Part shown: in pieces, positions 7,301-16,226 of the stretch
Layout: each line of letters starts with the position of its first letter
Position numbering within the stretch: the stretch's first letter is position 1
Assembly: GCA_964461455.1 (NCBI GenBank)
Contig: CAYWUJ010000007.1
Span: forward strand, 1 to 64,000
Origin: UBA1413 sp964461455
GTDB taxonomy: Bacteria > Bacteroidota > Bacteroidia > Bacteroidales > Prolixibacteraceae
Direction of reading: 5' to 3'
DNA: 64,000 bases
Translations under genes and position numbers: made by a program
The notes under the pieces: model-generated
The model's database searches: none
What the model was told of the DNA's origin: nothing
What the model saw: the letters and a program-made list of their open reading frames with translations, nothing else

Positions 7301-7714
7301 ATGAAGACGTTAAGATTTGGATTTCTTTTAGCCTTTCTGCTTCCTGTTTTTGCTGCGCACGCCCAGACCGGGAGTTCCAAAGCCATGGACAGTCAAAAAA
7401 TTGAAGCTTACTATTTTCACTTTACCTCGCGCTGCATGACCTGCCGGACCGTGGAGGAGCGCGCCCAGGAAAACCTGAAGGATCTCTATCCGGAAATGTG
7501 GAAAAACGGAACGCTGACCTTCACGGCCGCCAATCTCAATGAAAAGGCGGGGGAGGAGCTGGCCAAAAAGCTGGGGGTCTCTGGTCAAACCCTGATGATC
7601 GCCAAAGGAAAGAAGCAGATCAACATTACCAACGAAGCTTTTCTCTATGCCGTGACCAATCCCGACAAATACAAAAAGGTCATCAAGGAAAAGGTGGATG
7701 AGTTGCTGAAGTAA
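7301..7714 (+). CDS. arsF: ArsF-like nitrophenyl compound nitroreductase subunit
   Basis: A 137-residue protein with a signal peptide (MKTLRFGFLLAFLLPVFAAHAQ) and a thioredoxin-like mature domain. The CMTC motif in HFTSRCMTCRTVEERAQ takes the active-site position. The sequence fits the family annotated as nitrophenyl compound nitroreductase subunit ArsF. It follows the CPKC thioredoxin by 11 bases and precedes ArsG. Being exported, it would act in the periplasm, while the partner upstream has no signal peptide; this split is worth noting. Function is by family resemblance. Confidence 0.8.
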   Translation: MKTLRFGFLLAFLLPVFAAHAQTGSSKAMDSQKIEAYYFHFTSRCMTCRTVEERAQENLKDLYPEMWKNGTLTFTAANLNEKAGEELAKKLGVSGQTLMIAKGKKQINITNEAFLYAVTNPDKYKKVIKEKVDELLK

Positions 7715-7804
7715 CTTCCCGAAGTTTCACTCTCCCCGCATTGGTTGCCCCATTGCACATGGAGAGAATCAGAAGCATTTTCAAAAATAATTAATGGGAA
7801 TATT

Positions 7805-8503
7805 ATGGAGTTTCTGACCGGATTACTGGAAAGCAGTTCTTTGCCCTGGGTAACGGCCCTGGTGCTGGGATTGATGACGGCCATCAGCCCCTGTCCGCTG
7901 GCCACCAATATCACGGCGGTGGGGTTCATCAGCAAGGATATCGAAAACCGTAACCGGGTGTTCCTGAACGGGGTGATGTACACCCTGGGAAGGGCCATCA
8001 GTTATTCGGCCATTGCCCTGATTATCTACTTCGGGGTTGACCAGTTTAAATTTTCGGGTGTTTTCCAGAAATACGGCGAAATGATCATCGGTCCGCTGCT
8101 TCTGGTTATCGGTTTGTTTATGCTGGATGTGATTAAAATTAAATTCCCCGGTCTCAGCGGACTGACTTCCAGGATGCAGGACAAAAAGCATTGGGGGGCC
8201 TGGGATGCCGTGCTGCTGGGAATGATCTTCGCCCTGGCTTTTTGTCCCTACAGCGGGGTGCTTTACTTCGGAATGCTCATTCCACTGACGGTCTCCAGCG
8301 CGTCGGGATTGGTCCTGCCCTTCATTTTTGCCATAGCCACCGGAATTCCCGTCATCATTTTTGCCTGGATCCTGGCCTATACCGTTTCCGGGATCGGGTC
8401 GGTCTACAACAAGGTGAAAACCTTTGAAATATGGTTTCGCCGCATCGTGGCCATCCTCTTTATCGGGGTGGGAATCTATTATATTGTACGGGTGTATTTT
8501 TAA
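7805..8503 (+). CDS. arsG: ArsG-like aromatic arsenical efflux permease
   Basis: A 232-residue integral membrane protein of the DsbD/CcdA-like superfamily, with about six helices. It carries an SPCPLATN motif in the first helix and a FCPYSGVLYFGMLIP motif in the fourth, placing two Cys-Pro units in the membrane as in DsbD-type electron carriers. The family is annotated as aromatic aminobenzylarsenical efflux permease ArsG. The Met at 7805 is preferred over the earlier in-frame Met at 7745, because the extra 20 residues are hydrophilic and unlike the family. The Cys-Pro pairs leave open an alternative role, passing electrons across the membrane to exported ArsF. Confidence 0.82.
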   Translation: MEFLTGLLESSSLPWVTALVLGLMTAISPCPLATNITAVGFISKDIENRNRVFLNGVMYTLGRAISYSAIALIIYFGVDQFKFSGVFQKYGEMIIGPLLLVIGLFMLDVIKIKFPGLSGLTSRMQDKKHWGAWDAVLLGMIFALAFCPYSGVLYFGMLIPLTVSSASGLVLPFIFAIATGIPVIIFAWILAYTVSGIGSVYNKVKTFEIWFRRIVAILFIGVGIYYIVRVYF

Positions 8504-8506
8504 ACT

Positions 8507-9847
8507 ATGGAACACAAAAAAGAATATAGAATCCTGGGTTGGATCATCGTCGTCTTCGTGGCGGCTTTTTTCCTGCCCATCGAAAGTGCCCGTTTCAGCA
8601 CAGCGATAGCGGCCACCTTTGATTTGGTGAAATGGTATGCCCGGGAACACGTGGTGCTGTGCCTGTTGCCCGCCTTTTTCATTGCCGGGGTGATCTCGGT
8701 ATTTGTGAGCCAGGGGGCTGTGCTGAAATACTTTGGTGCCAATGCCAAAAAGTGGCTGGCCTATACCGTGGCATCGGTATCGGGGACCATCCTGGCCGTT
8801 TGTTCCTGCACCATTCTTCCCTTGTTTTCAAGCATCCACAAGCGGGGTGCCGGACTGGGACCCGCCATTGCCTTTCTGTACTCCGGACCGGCCATTAATA
8901 TTCTGGCCATCATCCTGACGGCCCGCATTCTGGGCTTTGAAATGGGGGTGGCCCGTACCATTGGGGCGGTGGTTTTTGCCATCGTTATCGGCTCCATCAT
9001 GTCGATAATTTACCGGAAGGAGGAGAAAGCCAAGAAGGAGGAGCAGATGAATTTTGAAGCTCCCCCGGAGAAAAGGCCTATGTGGCAGACTTCCCTCCAT
9101 TTTTTCACCCTGGTGCTGATCCTGGTTTTTGCCAACTGGGGAGCCCCTTCTGCGGGAGAAACCACCGGTGCCTGGCATTTTATCTGGGCCAACAAATGGG
9201 TTATTACCGCCTTCTTCGGCCTGGTGCTGGGTTATTCCCTCGTTTACATTCTGAAAATCAAGTGGCAGTGGGTGGTGGGAGCCATCGTGGCCACGGGCCT
9301 TTCTGCCGTGCTGGCCTTTTCACTGATCGAAAATACCAAACTGGCCCCGCTGGTGCCCATGCTGGTGGCCATTGCCGCGTTGAGCATCATCACCCTGCGC
9401 GACCTCAACGATTCCGAAAATAAAGAATGGACCCTTTCGGCCTGGGATTTTGCCAAGCAGATCATGCCTCTGCTCGCCTTTGGGGTGGTAATCGCAGGTT
9501 TCCTGCTGGGATCAACCCATGATGGGGTATCCATTCCGGGAGTGATTCCCAACGAATGGATCTCTGCCCTGGTGGGCGGCAATTCGGTGTTTAGCAATCT
9601 TTTCGCCTCCATCATCGGGGCTTTCATGTATTTTGCCACCCTTACCGAGGTCCCCATTCTGCAGGGGTTGCTGGCCTCGGGCATGGGAAAAGGTCCGGCC
9701 CTGGCGCTGCTGCTGGCCGGTCCGTCGCTCTCCCTTCCCAACATGCTGGTGATACGCGGCATCATCGGAACCCAAAAAACCGCCGTTTACGTGGTGCTGG
9801 TGATCATCATGGCCACCATTTCCGGATTGATCTTTGGCGCTATGTAG
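8507..9847 (+). CDS. arsP: ArsP-type permease (organoarsenical efflux candidate)
   Basis: A 446-residue permease of the DUF318/ArsP_1 family with about ten membrane helices. Two halves share motifs: CSCTILPLFSSIHKRGAG with YSGPAINILA in the first, and TEVPILQGLLASGMGKGPALALLLAGPSLSLPNML in the second. The start is three bases after the arsG stop. Members of this family export trivalent methyl or aromatic arsenicals in other bacteria. The neighbouring arsM gives a source of methylated arsenic and arsEFG handle aromatic forms, so either substrate is possible. The symbol is by family and context. Confidence 0.85.
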   Translation: MEHKKEYRILGWIIVVFVAAFFLPIESARFSTAIAATFDLVKWYAREHVVLCLLPAFFIAGVISVFVSQGAVLKYFGANAKKWLAYTVASVSGTILAVCSCTILPLFSSIHKRGAGLGPAIAFLYSGPAINILAIILTARILGFEMGVARTIGAVVFAIVIGSIMSIIYRKEEKAKKEEQMNFEAPPEKRPMWQTSLHFFTLVLILVFANWGAPSAGETTGAWHFIWANKWVITAFFGLVLGYSLVYILKIKWQWVVGAIVATGLSAVLAFSLIENTKLAPLVPMLVAIAALSIITLRDLNDSENKEWTLSAWDFAKQIMPLLAFGVVIAGFLLGSTHDGVSIPGVIPNEWISALVGGNSVFSNLFASIIGAFMYFATLTEVPILQGLLASGMGKGPALALLLAGPSLSLPNMLVIRGIIGTQKTAVYVVLVIIMATISGLIFGAM

Positions 9848-9868
9848 AATGCTGATAAATCCTGACCA

Positions 9869-12316
9869 ATGAATAGCACTAAACCTTACCTGACAACAGC
9901 TATCGTCGTGATCACGTTGCTGCTGATTGCATTCTTCCTTCAGGGCAGTCTGCAATCGGAAAAGATAACAGTGGACCGCCAGTTGGTGACTTCCACGGGT
10001 GTTTGTCCCCCTTTCCACCTCATCGATGAAGAGGGCAACCTGATCGATCCCGTGCACGGGGTCAATGCCGGTAAGCCTTATTCGCCGAAGCAGACCTGCG
10101 GGAAATGCCACGATTATGCCAAGATCACTGAGGGATTTCATTTCCAGCAGGGAAAGGATGAAGAGGCCAGCGGTGTGCTGGCCGACCGCTACCAGTGGGT
10201 TTCCCATCCGGGAAATTACGGCGGCAACTGGTGCAGTCCGGCCCCCCTTTACAACTACCTGTCAGACAAGGAAAACAGTTCCGCCACAGAGATGGACATG
10301 ACTTCCTTTACCTTTATTACCAATGGCTGTGGCACTTGTCATCCCGGGGGCGGATCATTTGAATACGACCGCGCCGGAAACCGGTACGACCAATACATGG
10401 AAACGAAAGGCTATACAGCCGGGGGGGTCAATGATTTTGACGGCGACTATTACCAGGCCCACTGGAACCGCAGCGGGGTGGCCGAAGGGGATTGCAATCT
10501 CTGCCACCTGCCGGAATACAACTACAAGTTAAGAAATGACCATTTGACGAAGTGGAACTTCCGGTGGATGGCCACCGCAGGATCGGGTCTGGCCACCGTA
10601 GAGGGATCTGTCAAAGATTCCACAGACGTAAAGGTCACCTGGGACCTGACCAAATTCACTTCCGACGGAAAGGTGTCGATGCACCTGGTGCGGGAACCCC
10701 GCAATGAAACCTGTCTGAACTGTCACTCCAAGCCGCAGTGGAAAAAGCGGGGAGCTTCCTTCACCGCCCAAACCGACGTCCATATGGCCAAAGGATTGAA
10801 ATGTGTCGATTGTCATGTGGCAGGCTCGATGGCCGCCGACGAAAGGATCAGGGGAAAGGAACTTCACCAGTTCGGCAAGGGTGACGATCCGTCGGGATTT
10901 GTCCGCAACGACCTCGACAACACCATGCGTACCTGTAGCGACTGTCATGAGACTGGATACCTGAATGCCCCCATCGCCAAACACACCTGGTTACCATCTC
11001 TTCATCATGACAAGCTCTCCTGCCAGGTGTGCCATATTCCGGTAAGAAAAGTCAAATCGGCCCTGGTGCAGGTTAGCGATGTGTACAACCCCGGGGTAAA
11101 GATATCCCCTCCGCCCAAATATGTCTGGACCTTCTACGACCAGAACATGAACTATTGGAATCACTATGGGGAATTGACCCAGTTCACCGCTAAAGATCAG
11201 CCTGCTGATCCCTTTGTACCCCAATATGCCAAATACAAAGGACAGATTTTCCCGGTGAATGCGGTGCACAGTGCCTGGCCGGCGATCTGGACAGAAGGTG
11301 AAAAAGGGCTCCACCAGCCCAAAATGAAGGATATCCATGCCATGTGGACGGCCCATCGCAAGGATAAATCAAAATATCCCGGGCTGGCATTGATTAAAGA
11401 TGACAACAACGACTCCATTCCGGAAGTGAACAGTACCATTGAGATCGACGCCTTCATAAATTCGGTGACTACTTTTATGGCCGATAACGGGTACGATTTG
11501 GGAGAAAGGAAAATGGTGTGGGTCAACAACGACCGCATTTACTTCAGTGGAACCGATTTCAGGACCATGGAAAAGGAAAGCTGGGAGTCCTCGCCGTATG
11601 CTTCGGTGTATAAATACAGCCATGATGTTTCCCCCGCGAAGGCCGGATTGGGTGTGAACGGCTGCACCGACTGCCATTCCCTGAAGTCGGACCTGTTTTA
11701 CGGGCAGGTTGTGAAAACCCCCTTTGGCGAAGAGGCCCTGCCGGTGTACGAACCCCAGTATGTCAGACTGGGCATGAGCGGAGGGGCGGTTTTCGCCTCC
11801 GCAGTGCGGGAACAATATGTCAAGACACTGATGTTTCCGGCATTCTTCTTTCTGGTAGTCGTCATTTTCATCTCCATGTTGCTGGCAATCAACAAAAAAG
11901 AGGGCTATTATGACCTGACTCCGGGGATCCTTACCTGGGTTTACGGTGCCCTGGGCCTTTTGTTCCTGTTGGTTTTCCTGAAGCCCGACGTCAGTTCCTT
12001 TGTGCTTCCGGAACGGTTGACGCTCGATAAAAACCACTTCCTCATCTCCCTGCTAGCCTTGCTGGCCGGTGTATACACCTGGCTGCACATACGAAAACAG
12101 GGCCGCCAGGGAACGGTTTGCGGGAATTTCCTCACAGGAACCCTCATCGTGGTCGCGCTCTCAGGCGGATTGATGATGATTACGTTTGAAGCCATCTATC
12201 CCCTGGTCAGGTTCGCCTACTCGCTTTTTGACCTGGGTATCTTGCTTCTCCTTTTAATTTCTATTTTTGAAATGGTGAAGGGTCAGCACCGGCAGCTTAA
12301 TGTTATTCACGGTTGA
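9869..12316 (+). CDS. membrane-anchored octaheme c-type cytochrome in the ars operon
   Basis: An 815-residue protein. One N-terminal helix (about residues 9-26) anchors a large periplasmic domain with eight CxxCH heme motifs, at Cys 77, 154, 209, 282, 312, 356, 385 and 599. Residues 652-803 form about five membrane helices with histidines near 723 and 740, a layout suited to quinone contact or b-heme binding. No CxxCK or other variant heme site was seen, so it is not an obvious nitrite or hydroxylamine-type enzyme. The gene lies 21 bases after the ArsP-type permease and just before acr3, with no promoter apparent between, so it seems part of the ars operon. Its activity is unknown; electron transfer between the quinone pool and a periplasmic arsenic compound or ArsF is a hypothesis. 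Confidence 0.85.
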   Translation: MNSTKPYLTTAIVVITLLLIAFFLQGSLQSEKITVDRQLVTSTGVCPPFHLIDEEGNLIDPVHGVNAGKPYSPKQTCGKCHDYAKITEGFHFQQGKDEEASGVLADRYQWVSHPGNYGGNWCSPAPLYNYLSDKENSSATEMDMTSFTFITNGCGTCHPGGGSFEYDRAGNRYDQYMETKGYTAGGVNDFDGDYYQAHWNRSGVAEGDCNLCHLPEYNYKLRNDHLTKWNFRWMATAGSGLATVEGSVKDSTDVKVTWDLTKFTSDGKVSMHLVREPRNETCLNCHSKPQWKKRGASFTAQTDVHMAKGLKCVDCHVAGSMAADERIRGKELHQFGKGDDPSGFVRNDLDNTMRTCSDCHETGYLNAPIAKHTWLPSLHHDKLSCQVCHIPVRKVKSALVQVSDVYNPGVKISPPPKYVWTFYDQNMNYWNHYGELTQFTAKDQPADPFVPQYAKYKGQIFPVNAVHSAWPAIWTEGEKGLHQPKMKDIHAMWTAHRKDKSKYPGLALIKDDNNDSIPEVNSTIEIDAFINSVTTFMADNGYDLGERKMVWVNNDRIYFSGTDFRTMEKESWESSPYASVYKYSHDVSPAKAGLGVNGCTDCHSLKSDLFYGQVVKTPFGEEALPVYEPQYVRLGMSGGAVFASAVREQYVKTLMFPAFFFLVVVIFISMLLAINKKEGYYDLTPGILTWVYGALGLLFLLVFLKPDVSSFVLPERLTLDKNHFLISLLALLAGVYTWLHIRKQGRQGTVCGNFLTGTLIVVALSGGLMMITFEAIYPLVRFAYSLFDLGILLLLLISIFEMVKGQHRQLNVIHG

Positions 12317-12419
12317 TTGAACGATGGGATGATTGAACTGGTCTCTATAACGGCAGGGTGCCTTCTGGTTTCCTTATGGTTCGACCGGAATGAAACAGAC
12401 AATTAAAAAAGCGCAACAT

Positions 12420-13463
12420 ATGAGCAAGTTACAAGGCATATCGTTTTTTGACCGTTACCTCACCCTGTGGGTTGCTTTATGCATCATTGCCGGAATAGCG
12501 ATCGGAAAACTGTTGCCCGTTGTTCCGGAGACTTTAGAAAAACTGGAATACGCCAATGTGTCCATACCGATCGCACTCCTGATCTGGATCATGATTTTTC
12601 CCATGATGCTGAAGATTGACTTTAGCAGTATAGTCGATGCCATAAAGATGCCCAGGGGGCTTACGGTCACCCTGGTGGTCAACTGGTTCATTAAGCCGTT
12701 TACCATGTTTGGCTTTGCCTGGCTCTTTTTTTATGTCATTTTCAAGGCCTGGATTTCGCCGGAGGTGGCCAAAGAGTACCTGGCAGGCGCCGTTTTACTG
12801 GGGGCCGCCCCCTGCACGGCCATGGTTTTCGTATGGAGCCACCTGACCCGGGGCAATCCGGCTTACACCCTGGTACAGGTCGCCATCAACGACCTGATAA
12901 TTCTCATTGCCTTTATTCCCATCGTGACCTTCCTCCTGGGTGTCAGCGGTATTGTCATCCCCTGGAATACCCTGCTGCTGTCAGTCGTCCTTTTTGTGGT
13001 CATCCCTTTGTTATCAGCCATGCTGACCCGACGTTTGGTCATCCGGCGCAAAGGGTCAGAATATTTCAACCAGGTTTTCCTGAAAAAATTCACCGGGACC
13101 ACCATTTCGGGTTTGCTGCTCACTTTGGTGATCATTTTTTCATTCCAGGGGGATATCATCCTCAAAAACCCCTTCAGCATCCTGCTGATTGCGGTGCCCC
13201 TGGTCATCCAAACCTTCTTTATTTTTTTTATCGCCTACGGATGGGCTTACCGCTGGAAAATTACCCATGACATTGCCGCTCCGGCAGCCCTGATCGGCGC
13301 CAGCAATTTCTTTGAGCTCTCAGTGGCCGTGGCCATCGTTTTGTTCGGCCTGAACTCAGGCGCCACATTAGCCACGGTGGTGGGCGTGCTCGTAGAAGTA
13401 CCGGTAATGCTCACCCTGGTGAGAATTGCCAACAATACCAGATTTAAATTCAGACGAAATTGA
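12420..13463 (+). CDS. acr3: ACR3-family arsenite efflux transporter
   Basis: A 347-residue transporter with ten predicted helices. The conserved GAAPCTAMVFVWSHLTRG segment contains the essential cysteine (residue 132 here), and QVAINDLIILIAFIPI and PAALIGASNFFELSVAVAI follow as in ACR3 proteins. It exports As(III) as an antiporter. The frame is also open from 12390, adding MKQTIKKAQH; the later Met gives the usual start (MSKLQGISFFDRYLTLWV). The gene stands between the octaheme cytochrome and arsC. Confidence 0.95.
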   Translation: MSKLQGISFFDRYLTLWVALCIIAGIAIGKLLPVVPETLEKLEYANVSIPIALLIWIMIFPMMLKIDFSSIVDAIKMPRGLTVTLVVNWFIKPFTMFGFAWLFFYVIFKAWISPEVAKEYLAGAVLLGAAPCTAMVFVWSHLTRGNPAYTLVQVAINDLIILIAFIPIVTFLLGVSGIVIPWNTLLLSVVLFVVIPLLSAMLTRRLVIRRKGSEYFNQVFLKKFTGTTISGLLLTLVIIFSFQGDIILKNPFSILLIAVPLVIQTFFIFFIAYGWAYRWKITHDIAAPAALIGASNFFELSVAVAIVLFGLNSGATLATVVGVLVEVPVMLTLVRIANNTRFKFRRN

Positions 13464-13469
13464 AGAGAT

Positions 13470-13898
13470 ATGAAAGTACTTATTTTATGCACCGGCAACA
13501 GTTGTCGCAGCCAAATGGCCCACGGCTTCCTGCAATCTTTTGATCCCCGGCTGGAAGTCTTCTCTGCCGGCACTGAAGCCTCCGGGATACTGAATTCCAA
13601 GGCAGTGGAGGTGATGAAAGAGATTGGTGTCGATATCAGCCATCACTTTTCAGACCAGGTTGATATGTATCTGGGTGAAGAGTGGGATTATGTGATTACC
13701 GTTTGCGGGGGAGCCAACGAGAATTGCCCGGTTTTTATGGGCAGGGTGAAACACCGCCTGCACATGGGGTACGACGATCCTTCCCACGCCTCCGGAACCC
13801 CTGAATTCATCCGGAGTGAATACTATCGCGTCAGAGATGAAATCAGGGAGGGATTCTGGAAACTTTACCAGGAGCGATTGAAAAAGGAGCTCATTTGA
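13470..13898 (+). CDS. arsC: arsenate reductase ArsC, low-molecular-weight phosphatase type
   Basis: A 142-residue enzyme reducing arsenate to arsenite. The P-loop CTGNSCR (Cys7 to Arg13, CX5R) opens the protein, and Cys79 and Cys86 in VCGGANENCP supply the disulfide cascade of the thioredoxin-coupled class. The DPSHASGTPEFIRSEYYRVRDEI segment is typical. It starts seven bases after acr3, so its product is exported directly. The small thioredoxin earlier in the operon might serve as reductant, but this is inference. Confidence 0.95.
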   Translation: MKVLILCTGNSCRSQMAHGFLQSFDPRLEVFSAGTEASGILNSKAVEVMKEIGVDISHHFSDQVDMYLGEEWDYVITVCGGANENCPVFMGRVKHRLHMGYDDPSHASGTPEFIRSEYYRVRDEIREGFWKLYQERLKKELI

Positions 13899-13941
13899 AA
13901 AACCACAGATTCGATATCCACAAATCTCTAAAATTAAGATT

Positions 13942-14751
13942 ATGAATCCAAAAGATATCAAAATGGTGGTCAGGGATAAGTATGGCGATATTGCCCGGAA
14001 AAGCCTGCTGCAGGCTGGCAGCTCCTGTTGCGGCACGTCAGGTTGTTGCGGCGACCAGGGATTCAGTATGATCGGCGATGATTATCATAGTCTGGAAGGG
14101 TATAACCCGGATGCAGACCTGGGATTGGGCTGCGGAGTTCCCACACAGTTTGCAGGGATCACCAGGGGAGACCATGTCCTTGACCTGGGAAGTGGAGCGG
14201 GGAACGACTGTTTTGTGGCGCGGGCACTGGTGGGTGAAACCGGGTGGGTAACCGGACTGGATTTCACAGAGGCGATGATTGCCAAAGCCAAAGCGAATGC
14301 TGCAAAAACCGGCGTTGAAAATGTGGAGTTTATTCAGGGCGACATCGAAAAGATGCCCCTGCCTGAAAACCGGTATGATGTGGTCTTATCCAACTGTGTG
14401 CTGAACCTGGTCCCTGATAAATCAAAAGCCTTCTCTGAAATTTATCGCGTGCTAAAACCAGGCGGTCATTTCTGTGTCTCTGATGTGGTCATCAAAGGTT
14501 CCCTGCCTGAAAATATCCGGAACGACGCAGAAATGGTCGTGGGGTGTGTTTCAGGAGCCATAGAAAAGGATGAGTACCTCTCCATCATCGGTTCATTGGG
14601 TTTTCAGAATGTGACACTTCACAAACAGTCAAAGATCGTCATTCCTGATTCGGTCCTTGAAAAGTCCCTTACCCCTGAGGAAATCAGAAATTTTAGAGAC
14701 GCGGGAACCGGGATTTTCAGCATCACTGTAAGTGGTTCAAAAATGGGATAA
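13942..14751 (+). CDS. arsM: arsenite S-adenosylmethionine methyltransferase
   Basis: A 269-residue methyltransferase. The SAM-binding motif VLDLGSGAGNDCFVARALVG lies at about residues 79-98. Three cysteines, 64 (LGLGCGVP), 152 (LSNCVLNL) and 202 (VVGCVSGA), match the conserved As(III)-binding set of ArsM. A Cys-rich N-terminal stretch (SSCCGTSGCCG, residues 28-37) also occurs in many bacterial members. It methylates As(III) to mono- and dimethyl forms, which the ArsP-type permease could export. It is the last gene of the dense operon. Confidence 0.95.
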   Translation: MNPKDIKMVVRDKYGDIARKSLLQAGSSCCGTSGCCGDQGFSMIGDDYHSLEGYNPDADLGLGCGVPTQFAGITRGDHVLDLGSGAGNDCFVARALVGETGWVTGLDFTEAMIAKAKANAAKTGVENVEFIQGDIEKMPLPENRYDVVLSNCVLNLVPDKSKAFSEIYRVLKPGGHFCVSDVVIKGSLPENIRNDAEMVVGCVSGAIEKDEYLSIIGSLGFQNVTLHKQSKIVIPDSVLEKSLTPEEIRNFRDAGTGIFSITVSGSKMG

Positions 14752-14842
14752 TCTTCCGCTTCTTCTATTCATTTGGCTGAAACGAGCTGTTCATCAATAC
14801 CGGCAGAGACCCTGTTTAAAATCTGTCTCAGGATGGTTAAAA

Positions 14843-14860
14843 TACTGATTTTTATCAGTA
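14843..14860. promoter_or_regulatory. FNR/CRP-like palindrome upstream of the octaheme lipoprotein
   Basis: TACTGAT-TTTT-ATCAGTA is a perfect 7+4+7 inverted repeat whose core TGAT-N4-ATCA has the spacing of FNR/CRP-family sites. It lies 30 bases before the cytochrome start. It is nested inside a wider repeat: TAAAATCTG (14817-14825) and CAGATTTTA (14872-14880). Binding by an FNR-type regulator is inferred from pattern only. Confidence 0.5.
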
Positions 14861-14890
14861 AATTTAAACATCAGATTTTAGACAGAACCA

Positions 14891-16177
14891 ATGAGAACGA
14901 AAGTTACGCTTGCCATGATCATCACAGGGTTTCTGATTGGAATCTCCTGTTCCAAAGACGATGATGTTCCTGAAGCCGATACGGCTTATGCCGTTTTTGC
15001 CTGGAATGACCTGGGAATGCATTGTCTGAATCCTACCTATAATGAACTGGTCATCCTGCCTCCTTATAATACGGTCAATGTACAAGTGGTCAAAAAAGGG
15101 AATCCACCTCAGGTTGTGACATCGGGTCTTACGGTTGAATACAAAATTCTGGACAACACATTCTCGGTTGGAAAAAGGGAGTACGGGGGTTTCTGGACCC
15201 ATTTTACAGCGCTTTTCGGGGGAACAAAGCCTGCAAATGATATCGGTCTGACCGGTACCGGATTATCAGGGACCATGAAACTGAAGAGCGACCATTATAC
15301 AGCGGAAGGAATGCCGGTCGTACCGGTGAATGATGCCGGGACATGGGATCCATACCAGGTAATTGAAGTAAAGGTGAAAGACGGATCTGGAAACCTCCTG
15401 GCGACCACCCGGGCAACGGTACCTGTTTCTGATGAAATCAACTGTGCCAAATGCCATTCGGGAGGTGCTTCCACGGCTTTTACCAATATCCTTAAAGCCC
15501 ATGATGAGGAAGAAAATACCACATTGGTCAGCCAGAAACCGGTTCTGTGTGCCAAATGTCACGGCAGTCCTGCCTTAGGAACAACCGGTCCCGGGTCTTC
15601 AGGGAAGTATTTTTCCCAGGCAATTCATGGATCTCATGCTTCGAGAGGAGCTTCCTGCTACGATTGTCATCCCGGAAACACGACAAAATGCAGCCGGAGT
15701 TCAGCGCACATGGGTACTTCAGGAAGCGGAAACTGCGTCCAGTGTCATGGCGATATGGCAAATGTGGCTTCATCCATTAAAACAGGCCGGGTCCCCTGGG
15801 TGAGTGAGCCCGGGTGTGCCACGTGTCATAGCGGAGTAACCGGGGTTGAAACCAATGCCACCCTTTACCGGAATGCCACCGGCCATGGTAACCTGTATTG
15901 TACAGCCTGCCACGGCAGCCCCCATGCCATGTTTCCGTCTGCGGAAGCAAAGGATAATTTCCAGCCCGACCAGGTTCAGGGCAGTAAAATTAAGAGCATC
16001 GGAAGTTGTGGGGTCTGCCATAAAGATTCCAGGGGTGAGGATGACCCTGAGGAATTTTTAGAAAAGCACGGCGGCACGAAACCTGACAAGAAAACAAGCT
16101 GTCATGTCTGTCATACGGTAGTGTCAGGGAACACGGCATCATGGCCGCATGGGTACAGTTGGAAAAATTCCAACTGA
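14891..16177 (+). CDS. octaheme c-type cytochrome lipoprotein, predicted surface-exposed
   Basis: A 428-residue protein. The signal peptide ends in a lipobox at Cys20, followed by SKDDD, which fits the Bacteroidota lipoprotein export signal (Lys then two acidic residues after Cys), so surface display is likely. Residues about 33-175 form a domain starting AVFAWNDLGMHCLNPTYN that is also found in Geobacter-type cytochromes. Eight CxxCH motifs follow at Cys 185, 220, 256, 282, 309, 337, 373 and 404. It has its own upstream region with a palindrome. It lies 140 bases after arsM, in the same direction. Electron transfer at the cell surface is the likely role; the partner is unknown. Confidence 0.85.
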   Translation: MRTKVTLAMIITGFLIGISCSKDDDVPEADTAYAVFAWNDLGMHCLNPTYNELVILPPYNTVNVQVVKKGNPPQVVTSGLTVEYKILDNTFSVGKREYGGFWTHFTALFGGTKPANDIGLTGTGLSGTMKLKSDHYTAEGMPVVPVNDAGTWDPYQVIEVKVKDGSGNLLATTRATVPVSDEINCAKCHSGGASTAFTNILKAHDEEENTTLVSQKPVLCAKCHGSPALGTTGPGSSGKYFSQAIHGSHASRGASCYDCHPGNTTKCSRSSAHMGTSGSGNCVQCHGDMANVASSIKTGRVPWVSEPGCATCHSGVTGVETNATLYRNATGHGNLYCTACHGSPHAMFPSAEAKDNFQPDQVQGSKIKSIGSCGVCHKDSRGEDDPEEFLEKHGGTKPDKKTSCHVCHTVVSGNTASWPHGYSWKNSN

Positions 16178-16226
16178 GGGCAAATTCCATCGGGAGTGCA
16201 TGAAATTTAAACGATAATTTTGGTGA

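Noticed and set aside
9869..12316. Octaheme protein as a nitrite, hydroxylamine or tetrathionate reductase
   Set aside because: No CxxCK or other variant catalytic heme site was seen, and the five C-terminal helices do not fit those soluble enzymes.
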